Positions 45,485 through 53,948 of a DNA stretch of 64,000 nucleotides are shown one piece after another. The notes beneath the pieces are model-generated. The model was not told the DNA's origin. It was given only the letters and a program-made list of their open reading frames with translations, and did not search any database. A program made the translations under genes and the position numbers. Source of the stretch: Paenibacillus illinoisensis NBRC 15959 (lineage in GTDB: Bacteria; Bacillota; Bacilli; Paenibacillales; Paenibacillaceae); the NCBI RefSeq assembly GCF_004000925.1, contig NZ_BIME01000003.1, positions 372,001 through 436,000 on the forward strand, written 5' to 3'. Within the stretch, counting starts at the first letter, position 1, and every line of letters starts with the position of its first letter.

Positions 45485-47587
45485 TTACGATTGAAGCTGC
45501 CACAGTGCAGCCACATTGGAAGGTTCCCACCCCGTTAAGGAGGTATGGGATTGCAGACATTTATACGTTTTGCCATTATACGTAACCAGCTGCCCTACGA
45601 CATAAGCCGTGTTAGCCTGCCAAGCGGAAACGCCGGGATTCGTCGTACCCACATCGGTTTTCACAGTCAAGGCACTGCTCGCAGCAGACAGGTTGCCTGC
45701 CGCATCCTTCGCTTTTACTGTGAACGTATAAGAGGTGTCTGCCGCCAGGCCTGTAACAGTCGCCGATGTTCCACTAACGGTTGTCACCAAAGCGGTTCCG
45801 TTGTATACCTCATATCCGGATACACCAACGTTGTCCGTGGAGGCTGCCCAGCTAAGGGTGATCGTGGATGAGGTTTTTGCAGTTGATGTGAGGTTCGTCG
45901 GCACGGTTGGTGCTTGGGTATCTCCCCCCGGCTGAACAGTAGTGCTTACTGTAACGCTATTACTAGCTGCGGATAGATTGCCTGCGGCATCCTTTGCTTT
46001 TACCGTGAAGGTATAGGAAGTACCTGGTGCAAGCCCGCTAATTGTTGCGGTTGTTCCGGTAACGGAAGTCACAAGGCTAGTGCCATTGTAGACGTTATAA
46101 CCGGTAACGCCAACGTTATCCGTCGAAGCATTCCAGGCCAAGGTTACCGAGCTTGCCGTTACTCCTGTCGAACGGGCATTGCCCGGCACACTCGGTGACG
46201 TCGTATCCGCAGGAGGCGTTGTGCCCCCGGTCGACAGATCCGATTTCAACTTGTTTTGGAGTGTCTTGTTGCGGTCCCCACTGAGCTCCCAGAACATCGC
46301 TCCGCCAAGCCCTTTGCTCTTGATATATGCGGTTTTGTGTCCGATGGACTCTGCATCGTCATAGCTGATGAAGCGCTTGTTGGAGGCGTTATACAGAAAC
46401 GGTACTTTGGCTGTATCGTTCCAATAGCGTGTGTATCCATTTTTATTAATGTAGTTCGCTTCCAGATCATAAAAGTCAAAGGAACCTGCCTCCCAAGTTC
46501 CAATAGAAGAACCACCCGAACATGTTTGATACTGGCCGTTACTCGCCTGTGCGCATCCATCCCAGCCTCGACCGTAAAATGGAACACCCAGCACCAGCTT
46601 GGCAGCCGGTACTCCTGCATTCAGATGCCCTTGTGCTCCGGCAGCCACATTAAATGTATTGCTATCCGGTACTCCTGCACTTGCAGCGGCAGGATCCGCA
46701 TTCAGCGGTGCATTGTGTGCACTGATTTTCTGCCAGGCTCCGTTAAAATCGTAGGTCATGATGTTAATCCAGTCAACAATGGAAGCGATGTTCGCAAGCT
46801 CCGTATTGGCAGCATAGGTTGGAGATGCTCCGCTTGCAATCGTAAGCAGGTACTCTTTGCCGTCAACGGCTTCCGCAGCATCCAGCTTCTCGCGGATTTT
46901 GCTCAGGAGCAGGGTATAATTTTGCTTATCTTCAGGACGTTTGCTGTTACCGTCCAGCCCGCCTGATACCGGGTATTCCCAGTCGAGATCCACCCCGTCA
47001 AAGTTGTATTTCCGCAGGAAATCGACGGCAGAGTTTGCAAAGACCTCACGGGTAGCTGATGTTGCGGCTACATCAGAGAAACGGTTGGACCACGTCCATC
47101 CTCCAACGGAGATGATCGTTTTCAGATTCGGATTGATCTGCTTCAGCTTGTTAAGCTGATTGATATTCCCTGCATAGGGCTGATCCCAGGTGTCCCCTGC
47201 AAATTGTTTGCCTGTGTCGATCCAGGGGTCTCCAAGAACAATCGTTCCATTCGGTACGTTGATTGTCTGGCTCTTCTCATTCTGGCAGCTCCAAGTCACC
47301 GGATTGGGACCAGAAGGATCTGGATTTCCATGAATGCCGTTCCAGCAAATATCGGCAAAGGCATAGTTGATATGCGTCACCTTGGTGGGATCAATATCCG
47401 TTACATTGTAGTTTCGTCCGTATGCCGCCCAGGCAGGATAGTAACCGACAATTTTATAGGCATCTGCTGCTTCGGCCGTTCGAGATTGAAGTGTGAAGGA
47501 AGGGATGATGACAGATAAGAGCAGGACCAGACCGAGAAGAACCTTACCGACTTTTTTGAAATCCATGTGTTTGGCTTTATATGACAT
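45485..47587 (-). CDS. Secreted chitinase, GH18-FN3-FN3-CBM5/12 (ChiA1-like)
   Basis: The 700-residue enzyme has a signal peptide (about 1-41, ending AEA-ADA). The GH18 barrel (about 43-460) has SVGGWT and the catalytic FDGVDLDWEYP, and ends MFWELSGD. Two fibronectin type III domains follow, each starting near PSVPGN/PTVPTN and containing WxASTDNVGVxGY. A C-terminal chitin-binding module comes last (AWQANTAYVVGQLVTYNGKTYKCLQSH). Size and order match B. circulans ChiA1 (699 residues). Its ATG overlaps the stop of the upstream chitinase (TAATG), and GGAGG lies inside that gene, so the two are translationally coupled. Confidence 0.95.
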   Translation of the reverse strand: MSYKAKHMDFKKVGKVLLGLVLLLSVIIPSFTLQSRTAEAADAYKIVGYYPAWAAYGRNYNVTDIDPTKVTHINYAFADICWNGIHGNPDPSGPNPVTWSCQNEKSQTINVPNGTIVLGDPWIDTGKQFAGDTWDQPYAGNINQLNKLKQINPNLKTIISVGGWTWSNRFSDVAATSATREVFANSAVDFLRKYNFDGVDLDWEYPVSGGLDGNSKRPEDKQNYTLLLSKIREKLDAAEAVDGKEYLLTIASGASPTYAANTELANIASIVDWINIMTYDFNGAWQKISAHNAPLNADPAAASAGVPDSNTFNVAAGAQGHLNAGVPAAKLVLGVPFYGRGWDGCAQASNGQYQTCSGGSSIGTWEAGSFDFYDLEANYINKNGYTRYWNDTAKVPFLYNASNKRFISYDDAESIGHKTAYIKSKGLGGAMFWELSGDRNKTLQNKLKSDLSTGGTTPPADTTSPSVPGNARSTGVTASSVTLAWNASTDNVGVTGYNVYNGTSLVTSVTGTTATISGLAPGTSYTFTVKAKDAAGNLSAASNSVTVSTTVQPGGDTQAPTVPTNLTSTAKTSSTITLSWAASTDNVGVSGYEVYNGTALVTTVSGTSATVTGLAADTSYTFTVKAKDAAGNLSAASSALTVKTDVGTTNPGVSAWQANTAYVVGQLVTYNGKTYKCLQSHTSLTGWEPSNVAALWQLQS

Positions 47588-49161
47588 TAGTACACAACCT
47601 CCTTCGTCGTTTGCATGAGCCCGTTCAAATACGAACGATGTGCGTTTGAAAATTGATGGTTCGTATATGCATCCCAGTTAATGGACCAGGTCATAATGCC
47701 CTTAAGGCCCGGATATCCCGCGGGTTGGCGCAAGGTATAAGAACCACCGTAGGATACACCCTTGATCAAGTAATTCAATGCCTTCTGCAGCTCGGCAGGT
47801 GTTGTATAGCCCCCACCGGCTGCCTGCTGGGATGCCGGTACACCGATCGCAATCTGATCCGGACGCAATGGACTGAAGAATGAACCCGAGCTTCCACCTA
47901 CTTGAAAGCCCTGAAGCAGCATCTCGGCCATGGCTACGTGGAAATCTGCTGTCCCTTGAGCGTAGGAGCGTCCGTCCAGCCCGACCATGGAGCCACTATT
48001 GTAGTGCTGCACGTGGAGCAACGTCAGGTCGTTACGCAAGGCATGAATTACCGGCAGATATGCCCCCCAGGGACCGCCATAGGACAGATAACCACCTTGG
48101 ACATAGGCCGTCTCCGGTGCTGCTGTAAGTATAAACTCACTGCCAAAGTGTGACTTGACCGCCTTTACACCCTGGATGAGATTAACGATCTTGGGTGTCG
48201 TCGGATTACGAAAATCGGTATCCCCTGCATTCAGGGAGAGGGAGCTTCCTTCTAGGTCGATATCAAGACCATTGAAACCGTAAGTTGAAATAATGGATTT
48301 CAGTGACTCCTCGAACTGCTGCCTCTTGCCTGCATCGGTAAGCTCAATCGTTCCATTGGCTCCTCCCATGGACAGCAGTACTTTTTTTCCCTGACTCTGA
48401 AGATAGGCAATATCCGATTTGAATTCGGCTGTCGTTGCGTTATATGGAGTAAAAGCGAGCGTGCCGCTGCCGTGCGAAACCGGTTCGGCAAAGGAGACAT
48501 TAATGATGTCGTAGGCGGTGGATACGTTGCGAAGTCTGATATTGGTAGAGCCATTGTCGAAGTTGTGCCAGTAGCCGATCAGCCATTTGTTACCGATTGG
48601 CCCCGGATTCGGAGTTCCAGTGGAAGTTGTTACACTCAGGGGATTGCTTGCAGCAGACACATTGCCTGCAGCATCTTTTGCTTTTACTGTAAAAACATAA
48701 GCCGTGCCGCTGGTTAGCCCACTTATTGTCGTTGTTACAGCTGAGGTACTCGTCACAAGAGCCCCATTTTGGTACACGTCGTATCCGCTCACCCCCACAT
48801 TATCCGTGGATGCGTTCCAGGTAAGCTGGACTGAGGTCCCCGTAATCGAGGATGAGGCTAAGCCTGCAGGAATGGAGGGTGGGGTTGTATCCGGAACAGG
48901 TGTCTCTCCTCCCTCCCCGGGACCATCCCCAACATAAGTCCACAGTGCAGGAACTAGAGGAGGCTCCCAGCCGTTCAAAGCCGTATGGGACTGAATGCAT
49001 TCATAATTCTTGTTTTGATATGTTACGAGGTCTCCTTTCTTATATGCGGTGCCGGCCTGCCACTGGGCAGCGGCGTCTGCTCTTGGTGCAAACCACGAAA
49101 TGATCAGAAGAAATGCCAAAGCGACTATGATAACCGGGCGGACTCGAACAGCTTGATTCAA
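47587..49161 (-). CDS. Secreted chitinase, CBM5/12-FN3-GH18 (ChiD-like)
   Basis: The 524-residue enzyme has a signal peptide (about 1-31), then a chitin-binding module (QWQAGTAYKKGDLVTYQNKNYECIQSH), one FN3 domain (about 92-180) and a C-terminal GH18 barrel with LLSMGGANG and the catalytic FNGLDIDLEGS. The domain order is the reverse of its operon partner. The start codon is TTG at 49161, with AGGAGG 8 bases upstream. The pair of enzymes would attack chitin from different modes or ends. Confidence 0.94.
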   Translation of the reverse strand: MNQAVRVRPVIIVALAFLLIISWFAPRADAAAQWQAGTAYKKGDLVTYQNKNYECIQSHTALNGWEPPLVPALWTYVGDGPGEGGETPVPDTTPPSIPAGLASSSITGTSVQLTWNASTDNVGVSGYDVYQNGALVTSTSAVTTTISGLTSGTAYVFTVKAKDAAGNVSAASNPLSVTTSTGTPNPGPIGNKWLIGYWHNFDNGSTNIRLRNVSTAYDIINVSFAEPVSHGSGTLAFTPYNATTAEFKSDIAYLQSQGKKVLLSMGGANGTIELTDAGKRQQFEESLKSIISTYGFNGLDIDLEGSSLSLNAGDTDFRNPTTPKIVNLIQGVKAVKSHFGSEFILTAAPETAYVQGGYLSYGGPWGAYLPVIHALRNDLTLLHVQHYNSGSMVGLDGRSYAQGTADFHVAMAEMLLQGFQVGGSSGSFFSPLRPDQIAIGVPASQQAAGGGYTTPAELQKALNYLIKGVSYGGSYTLRQPAGYPGLKGIMTWSINWDAYTNHQFSNAHRSYLNGLMQTTKEVVY

Positions 49162-49259
49162 GCAAAATCCCTCCTGTACTCAGCTTGTTTTCACCTTGCA
49201 AAAGCTTCTCCGTGCACTGGCATGTGATCTGCGACTGTAGGAATTTAATCGTGATCCAT

Positions 49260-49319
49260 ATTTACGTTTGCAGCTTCCCCCTCTCTCTTCGACATCGGAT
49301 CTGCCCTCCATTTACGTTT
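49260..49319. promoter_or_regulatory. Direct repeat ATTTACGTTT upstream of the chitinase operon
   Basis: Identical 10-mers at 49260-49269 and 49310-49319 are exactly 50 bases apart, about five helical turns. They are candidate regulator sites in the 391-base gap 49162-49552, which otherwise holds only the pectinesterase terminator. Confidence 0.3.
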
Positions 49320-49441
49320 AAGATTTATGACATCCAGATTTTACAGGGAATTTACAGATCCTCATCTGTATTTAATCAGTAAACTGCAAATGAGATAAGG
49401 GATAAATTATTCTTTTGGAGGGCGAAAATTGAATATGCTGC

Positions 49442-49489
49442 AAAAAAAGACTGTCTGCCAAGCCCCTAACGGACTTGAAAGACAGCCTT
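49442..49489 (-). terminator. Terminator after the pectinesterase gene
   Basis: On the minus strand GGCTGTCT and CAAG pair with CTTG and AGACAGTC, followed by seven T residues. Confidence 0.85.
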
Positions 49490-49552
49490 GCATAAGCTCC
49501 TGCAAACAGGCAGTAAAACGTTGCCCCCTGAGGCACTAGGGATTGTTAAGCT

Positions 49553-50587
49553 TCAGCCAAAAGGTTGCCATTCATCCTCTCCGAATAGCACCCGAGATAA
49601 TGAATATTCCTCTGCCTGCTGCTCATTCAGAATGGTTGCCCACGGCACTCGCCCCGCCCAGCTCCCTGCTCCCGGACCCTTACTGTTATATTCGGCGAAC
49701 ACCACGCTGGCCTCTGCATCAGGTTTGTTCCAGTTATGCCAGCCCTCCTGCTTCACATGAGCACCCATCCAGCAATGCAGGAAACATACTTTGGCGTGAT
49801 TTCTCCACGGCCTGCCGAGGTATACCGATTGCGGAGGTGCATCGCTGGTCAGGGAACAGTCGATGAACACATAACCGTACCGGACATCTTCTGGTGTAGA
49901 AGCCGCAGTGATCCAGCCATGAACTTCCTCTGCAAAGGCAGTAGTGTCATCAAACGAGCGTTTCTTCGCAAAAATCTCACAACCCTTGAATACGGCTGTA
50001 GCCGAGCCGAAAATAAAATCGATATCGCCCTCGATATAACAATCCTCATAGTACTGCCGGAGCTTCCGCCTCTCTGCCCCGTCACGCGGACCACCGAAAG
50101 AACTTCTGTCGATCGGCTGGTCCGGAAGCGGCCCGGTGAAGATCGTATCCTGATGTCCGATGAAACGACATTTGCGAAAAACGGCCCGGTCCCCATCCAC
50201 GTACACAGCAAGAGCCTGCCCAACATCCTTGCCGGGACCGGCCGAATTTACAAAGGAAAGCCCCTCTGCAGTGAAATCATCCGCGCCAACGAAGGCTGAA
50301 TACGAATGAAATGTATGATAGGGCTCCCCGTTAGGGAACGTCTTGAGGGCATAATCATCATAAGTAATAAGGGTCTGGTCTGCTCCCTCACCGATCAGAT
50401 GAACCCCTGGTTTCTCGATGTGCAGCTTCTCAACATAGACACCTTGTCTAATACGAATAATGAATATCTCGGTACAAGGTTCCGGTATGGCGTCGATTGC
50501 AGCCTGGATAGTGGGGAAATCACCGCTCCCATCGAGTGAAACCGTATATAAGCGATTGTTCTTATCCTTGGATATCGGCACTTTCAT
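49553..50587 (-). CDS. Pectinesterase (CE8)
   Basis: The 344-residue right-handed beta-helix esterase removes methyl groups from pectin. Signature blocks are DGSGDFPTIQAAIDAIP, QALAVYVDGDRAVF, GHQDTIF (catalytic Asp), DIDFIFGSATAVF (catalytic Asp) and YLGRPWR (catalytic Arg). There is no signal peptide, so the enzyme appears cytosolic and may act on imported oligogalacturonides. ATG 50587 (AAGGAGG 9 bases away) is preferred over ATG 50593 (3 bases). It is monocistronic. Confidence 0.93.
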   Translation of the reverse strand: MKVPISKDKNNRLYTVSLDGSGDFPTIQAAIDAIPEPCTEIFIIRIRQGVYVEKLHIEKPGVHLIGEGADQTLITYDDYALKTFPNGEPYHTFHSYSAFVGADDFTAEGLSFVNSAGPGKDVGQALAVYVDGDRAVFRKCRFIGHQDTIFTGPLPDQPIDRSSFGGPRDGAERRKLRQYYEDCYIEGDIDFIFGSATAVFKGCEIFAKKRSFDDTTAFAEEVHGWITAASTPEDVRYGYVFIDCSLTSDAPPQSVYLGRPWRNHAKVCFLHCWMGAHVKQEGWHNWNKPDAEASVVFAEYNSKGPGAGSWAGRVPWATILNEQQAEEYSLSRVLFGEDEWQPFG

Positions 50588-50679
50588 GACCATCGGCCTC
50601 CTTATTTTTCAAGGTCCGTACACTTCACATTGAATGCGTTTACAACAAATTTGTCCCATCTTAGCAGAGTCCACGTGGC

Positions 50680-50710
50680 TTGACAATATCAAAATATCTG
50701 TGACTACAAT
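50680..50710 (+). promoter_or_regulatory. Candidate promoter of the ABC ATPase gene
   Basis: A perfect TTGACA (50680-50685) and TACAAT (50705-50710) have a long 19-base spacer. Confidence 0.35.
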
Positions 50711-50754
50711 ACTAATAGGATATACAAGCGGAAAACAGAAGGAAGGAATATGAC

Positions 50755-51534
50755 ATGATTATTGATGTACAACACGTGACTTGGAAAAGGGGACCGATCA
50801 CCCTGCTGAACGATGTCAGCTGGCGGGTTAATGATGGAGAACACTGGGCACTGCTTGGCCTCAACGGCTCCGGCAAGACCACGCTGCTTAACATGATCAC
50901 CGGTTACCTCTGGCCTACCGAAGGCTCGATTTCGGTGCTTGGACATCCGTATGGAGAGGTCGACCTGCGTGAACTGCGTAAAACCATCGGTTGGGTCAGT
51001 TCTTCCCTCCAGGAGAAATTACATGGGACGGATCGTACTCAGTATGTCGTCATTAGCGGCAAGCATGCCACGATCGGTTTATATGATAAGTTATCCGATG
51101 AGGATCTGGATCAGGCCCGGGAACTGATGACCACTCTTGGCTGTCAGCACTTGTGGGATCGCGAATATCGAACCTGTTCCCAGGGCGAGAAGCAGAAGCT
51201 TCTTATTGCCAGAGCCCTGATGGCGAATCCGCGTATTCTTATTTTGGACGAGCCCTGCAATGGGCTTGATCTGTTCTCCCGTGAGCGGCTGCTGGAGAGT
51301 ATCAGTGAATTATCACAAAGACCAGACTCACCTTCTCTAATTTACGTAACCCACCATACCGAAGAGATTCTGCCCGTGTTCAGTCACAGTCTCCTACTTC
51401 GGCGAGGTGAGGTTGTAAGCAGTGGGTTAACCTCTGAGGTGATGAACACCGAAGTGTTGAGTAACTTTTTTGAAGCGCCTGTAGATGTGGAACAACATGG
51501 GGATCGTGTCTATGTGAGGGCTGCCGATAAATAA
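50755..51534 (+). CDS. ABC transporter ATP-binding protein (YlmA/ModF-like)
   Basis: The 259-residue ATPase has Walker A LLGLNGSGKTTLLNM, Q-loop near SSSLQEKL, signature CSQGEKQKLLIARALM, Walker B ILILDEPCNGLD and H-loop VTHHTEEI. No permease gene is nearby, so it is either an orphan subunit or a soluble ABC protein such as YlmA. ATG 50755 has an AAGGAAGG site. It is monocistronic. Confidence 0.9.
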   Translation: MIIDVQHVTWKRGPITLLNDVSWRVNDGEHWALLGLNGSGKTTLLNMITGYLWPTEGSISVLGHPYGEVDLRELRKTIGWVSSSLQEKLHGTDRTQYVVISGKHATIGLYDKLSDEDLDQARELMTTLGCQHLWDREYRTCSQGEKQKLLIARALMANPRILILDEPCNGLDLFSRERLLESISELSQRPDSPSLIYVTHHTEEILPVFSHSLLLRRGEVVSSGLTSEVMNTEVLSNFFEAPVDVEQHGDRVYVRAADK

Positions 51535-51568
51535 ACAGCTCCTCTGCACACAGCCTGAGTACTTAAAA

Positions 51569-51608
51569 AGCCAAGAAACTTATCCACATGTGGATAGGTT
51601 TCTTGGCT
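51569..51608. terminator. 40-base near-perfect palindrome with DnaA-box sequence
   Basis: AGCCAAGAAAC-n-TATCCACA forms an almost perfect hairpin with its mirror, ending 51608 and followed by GCTTTAGG. It lies between the convergent ABC ATPase and methyltransferase genes and probably ends both transcripts. The stem contains TTATCCACA (51580-51588), identical to the DnaA-box consensus. Confidence 0.7.
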
Positions 51609-51646
51609 GCTTTAGGTTATTCCACCTATCCACAGCATGCTGTGTG

Positions 51647-52375
51647 TTATTTGCTTGCAGAGAGGAACAAAAACAGCGGAATTCGCTGTCTGCGCAGATA
51701 GGTTTCCTCATTCACGAAATATTGGCGCTGAGGGTTGGACTCTCGCAGATGCTCTACCTGAAAGCCCGCCTTCTGCAAGGCCATATAGTACGATTCAATG
51801 GAGCGATGCATCTTTTTCACTGAACCTCCCAGCCATTGCTGCTCGCGATATCCCTCCACAAAATACTGATCGACAATCCAGTTGGTTCGCATCCCGGATG
51901 GCTGCAGTGTGGATGTAATCACCGGGTGTTCCACCGAAAAAATGAATCTCCCCTTCTCCTTCAACGTGTTATGTACATTGTGAAATAATAGGTCCGCATC
52001 CTCTACATAATGAATAGCCAGTCTGGATATAACCAGATCATACTGATTCGGCGGGTACGTCCAGTCTTCCATAAATGCCTGTTCAATCTGTGCATTTTGG
52101 CCCTTAACCGTTTCTACGGCTGTACGGAACATATTGTCCGATCCCTCAATCCCCGTGTATTCCGAAGCGAGATGCTCAGAACTGAGTAATTCTGTCCCGA
52201 ATCTCGCATCGCCACAGCCCAGATCCAAGATGCTCATACCTGTAACGTCTCCCATCAGCTCCAGCATGACGGGTTTCTCCAGCGTATCATTGGCATTCTC
52301 CTGCCACTGGCGTCGTTCCATATACTTTTCAAAGTTGGCGTTATTGTCATAAAAATCGGATCCATGTTCGCTCAC
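51647..52375 (-). CDS. Class I SAM-dependent methyltransferase
   Basis: The 242-residue soluble protein has motif I ILDLGCGDARFG, a TGIEGSDNM acidic loop, DLVISRLAIHYVED and FIFSVEHPVITS, the layout of small-molecule methyltransferases. The substrate is unknown. GTG 52375 is taken as the start because GGAGGG lies 7 bases upstream and a TATAAT -10 element sits at 52407-52412; the longer open frame would start inside that promoter. Confidence 0.82.
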   Translation of the reverse strand: MSEHGSDFYDNNANFEKYMERRQWQENANDTLEKPVMLELMGDVTGMSILDLGCGDARFGTELLSSEHLASEYTGIEGSDNMFRTAVETVKGQNAQIEQAFMEDWTYPPNQYDLVISRLAIHYVEDADLLFHNVHNTLKEKGRFIFSVEHPVITSTLQPSGMRTNWIVDQYFVEGYREQQWLGGSVKKMHRSIESYYMALQKAGFQVEHLRESNPQRQYFVNEETYLRRQRIPLFLFLSASK

Positions 52376-52439
52376 TGCGCAGCCCTCCGTTTCCATTCTC
52401 CGAAAGATTATACCTATTGTACGAGTGATCTTCCATAAC

Positions 52440-52477
52440 AAAAGGACTGCCTCTGAACAGGTCAGAAACAGTCCTTA
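52440..52477 (-). terminator. Terminator after the glycosyltransferase gene
   Basis: On the minus strand AAGGACTG pairs with CAGTCCTT around an inner CTGA/TCAG stem, and the sequence continues TTTTGTT. Confidence 0.8.
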
Positions 52478-52494
52478 TCATAGTATGAATGGAC

Positions 52495-53790
52495 TCAGCC
52501 GAATCGCTGCGTTTTATACCATTTGGTTTCTCTGCGGAACAGCTTGTCCCCAATGAGAGAGACAAATGCCTTAACAGAGATAACCAGAAACAACTGGGCA
52601 TATGTGAAGTAGGAAAGGCAAGCCACAATGAAGTTTTGGGTATTGCTCTGTCCAATATCCGCGGAGAGTGCCAGATTAATTTGCAGTACATAAATGTAAT
52701 ACATAAGTGCCCAAGCGATAACCAGATACACGTATACGTCCCCGGAGAATTGAAATGGAGAAATAACGTTGGGATTAAACAGTGCGATAACTTGGTATAC
52801 AAGGTTAGAAACAAAGATAATATCCGAAACAATAATGGCGATCATAAACCAGAAATAACTCGCAGCATAGTACAGGACATGGAGTTTAATTCTCCAGCTT
52901 GTACGGTCGAACAGATGCTTAATATTATCAATAACGACCTGATAGTTTCCCTTGGACCAGCGCTGGCGCTGTTTCATATACACTTTCAGCTGCTCCGGCT
53001 CCTGCTGATAGGCTTCCGCTTGCGGCGCCAATGCAATAAGCTGACCACGGGTAAGGATATCAAACGACACAGCCGTATCTTCAGTAATGGCATCGGGATC
53101 CCATCCGCCAATTTCACGTATCAGATTGGCCTTAATGATATAGTTGGTGCCTGGAATCGTCCCGAGCTTGAATAACTCCCATAGCCCGGTGTGGTGAACG
53201 CGCTGAACGGTTACAAGCTCCAGATTAATGCAGCGGGAGAGAAAATTCTGCCCCCGGTTACGAGCCTTATTACGTCCAAATACAGCACCATGCTTCTCTG
53301 GGTTCTCCAGCGCTTTCTGTGTCAGAAACATTAATGCATTTCGTTCAGGCGCCGCATCTGCATCATAAATGCAGATCCATTCACCCCAGGCAAGTTCGAG
53401 ACCATCATTCAGTGCACCGGATTTCCCTCCAGTGCCTTTCCGCTCCAGAATCGTGAAATCCCGGTCTGCATAGCTACTCTTTGCCTTGAGCTCCTTAAGC
53501 CGTTCAGCTGTATCATCCGTGCAATTATCTGCGATGACGATGACCTGAACTTTATGTTCGGGATAGTTCAGACGCAGAATATGCTCAACCGTGGAAACGA
53601 TAACTACGCCTTCATTATGTGCAGGCACCATAACCGTTACCGTTGGATAGTCATCCATGCTCTCCGGGATTTGAATTCCCTTTTTCTCTTGTTTATTAAT
53701 GAATCGAATAGCCCCGGCCATAATGACAATAGATTCAGTGACCGATATCCAGATACTAAGAATGGACATCAGCAGCAGGAAATCAGCCAT
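52495..53790 (-). CDS. Processive family-2 glycosyltransferase (YdaM-like)
   Basis: The 431-residue membrane synthase has one N-terminal helix (about 5-27), a GT2 catalytic core with VMVPAHNEG, ADNCTDD, ICIYDADAAPE (DxD), AITEDTAVS (TED) and RQRWSKGNY (QxxRW), and four or more C-terminal helices. These motifs mark processive beta-glycan synthases of the cellulose/PNAG group. It is the last gene of a ydaJ-ydaK-small ORF-GT2 cluster and is likely controlled by the c-di-GMP receptor two genes upstream. ATG 53790 overlaps the preceding small gene by 8 bases. Confidence 0.92.
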   Translation of the reverse strand: MADFLLLMSILSIWISVTESIVIMAGAIRFINKQEKKGIQIPESMDDYPTVTVMVPAHNEGVVIVSTVEHILRLNYPEHKVQVIVIADNCTDDTAERLKELKAKSSYADRDFTILERKGTGGKSGALNDGLELAWGEWICIYDADAAPERNALMFLTQKALENPEKHGAVFGRNKARNRGQNFLSRCINLELVTVQRVHHTGLWELFKLGTIPGTNYIIKANLIREIGGWDPDAITEDTAVSFDILTRGQLIALAPQAEAYQQEPEQLKVYMKQRQRWSKGNYQVVIDNIKHLFDRTSWRIKLHVLYYAASYFWFMIAIIVSDIIFVSNLVYQVIALFNPNVISPFQFSGDVYVYLVIAWALMYYIYVLQINLALSADIGQSNTQNFIVACLSYFTYAQLFLVISVKAFVSLIGDKLFRRETKWYKTQRFG

Positions 53791-53926
53791 TCAACTTCCT
53801 CCGATCATATTTCCTGTTGATTTTCCCTCGAAAACGCAGCGTTGCAACGGTTAAAATAAGTATGGTAATCATGAAGAAGCTGCTGACGATAATGCAGAGC
53901 GGAACAAACCATGTTAAATAATTCAC
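53783..53926 (-). CDS. Small single-span membrane protein in the polysaccharide cluster
   Basis: The 47-residue protein has one membrane helix (about 4-28) and a strongly basic tail (RFRGKINRKYDRRKLNG). The start is GTG 53926 with AGGAGGAGG 9 bases upstream. Its end overlaps the glycosyltransferase start, which argues for translational coupling. It is not a named family; a small accessory subunit of the synthase is likely by position. Confidence 0.7.
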   Translation of the reverse strand: MNYLTWFVPLCIIVSSFFMITILILTVATLRFRGKINRKYDRRKLNG

Positions 53927-53948
53927 CGGACTATGCCTCCTCCTGCAT

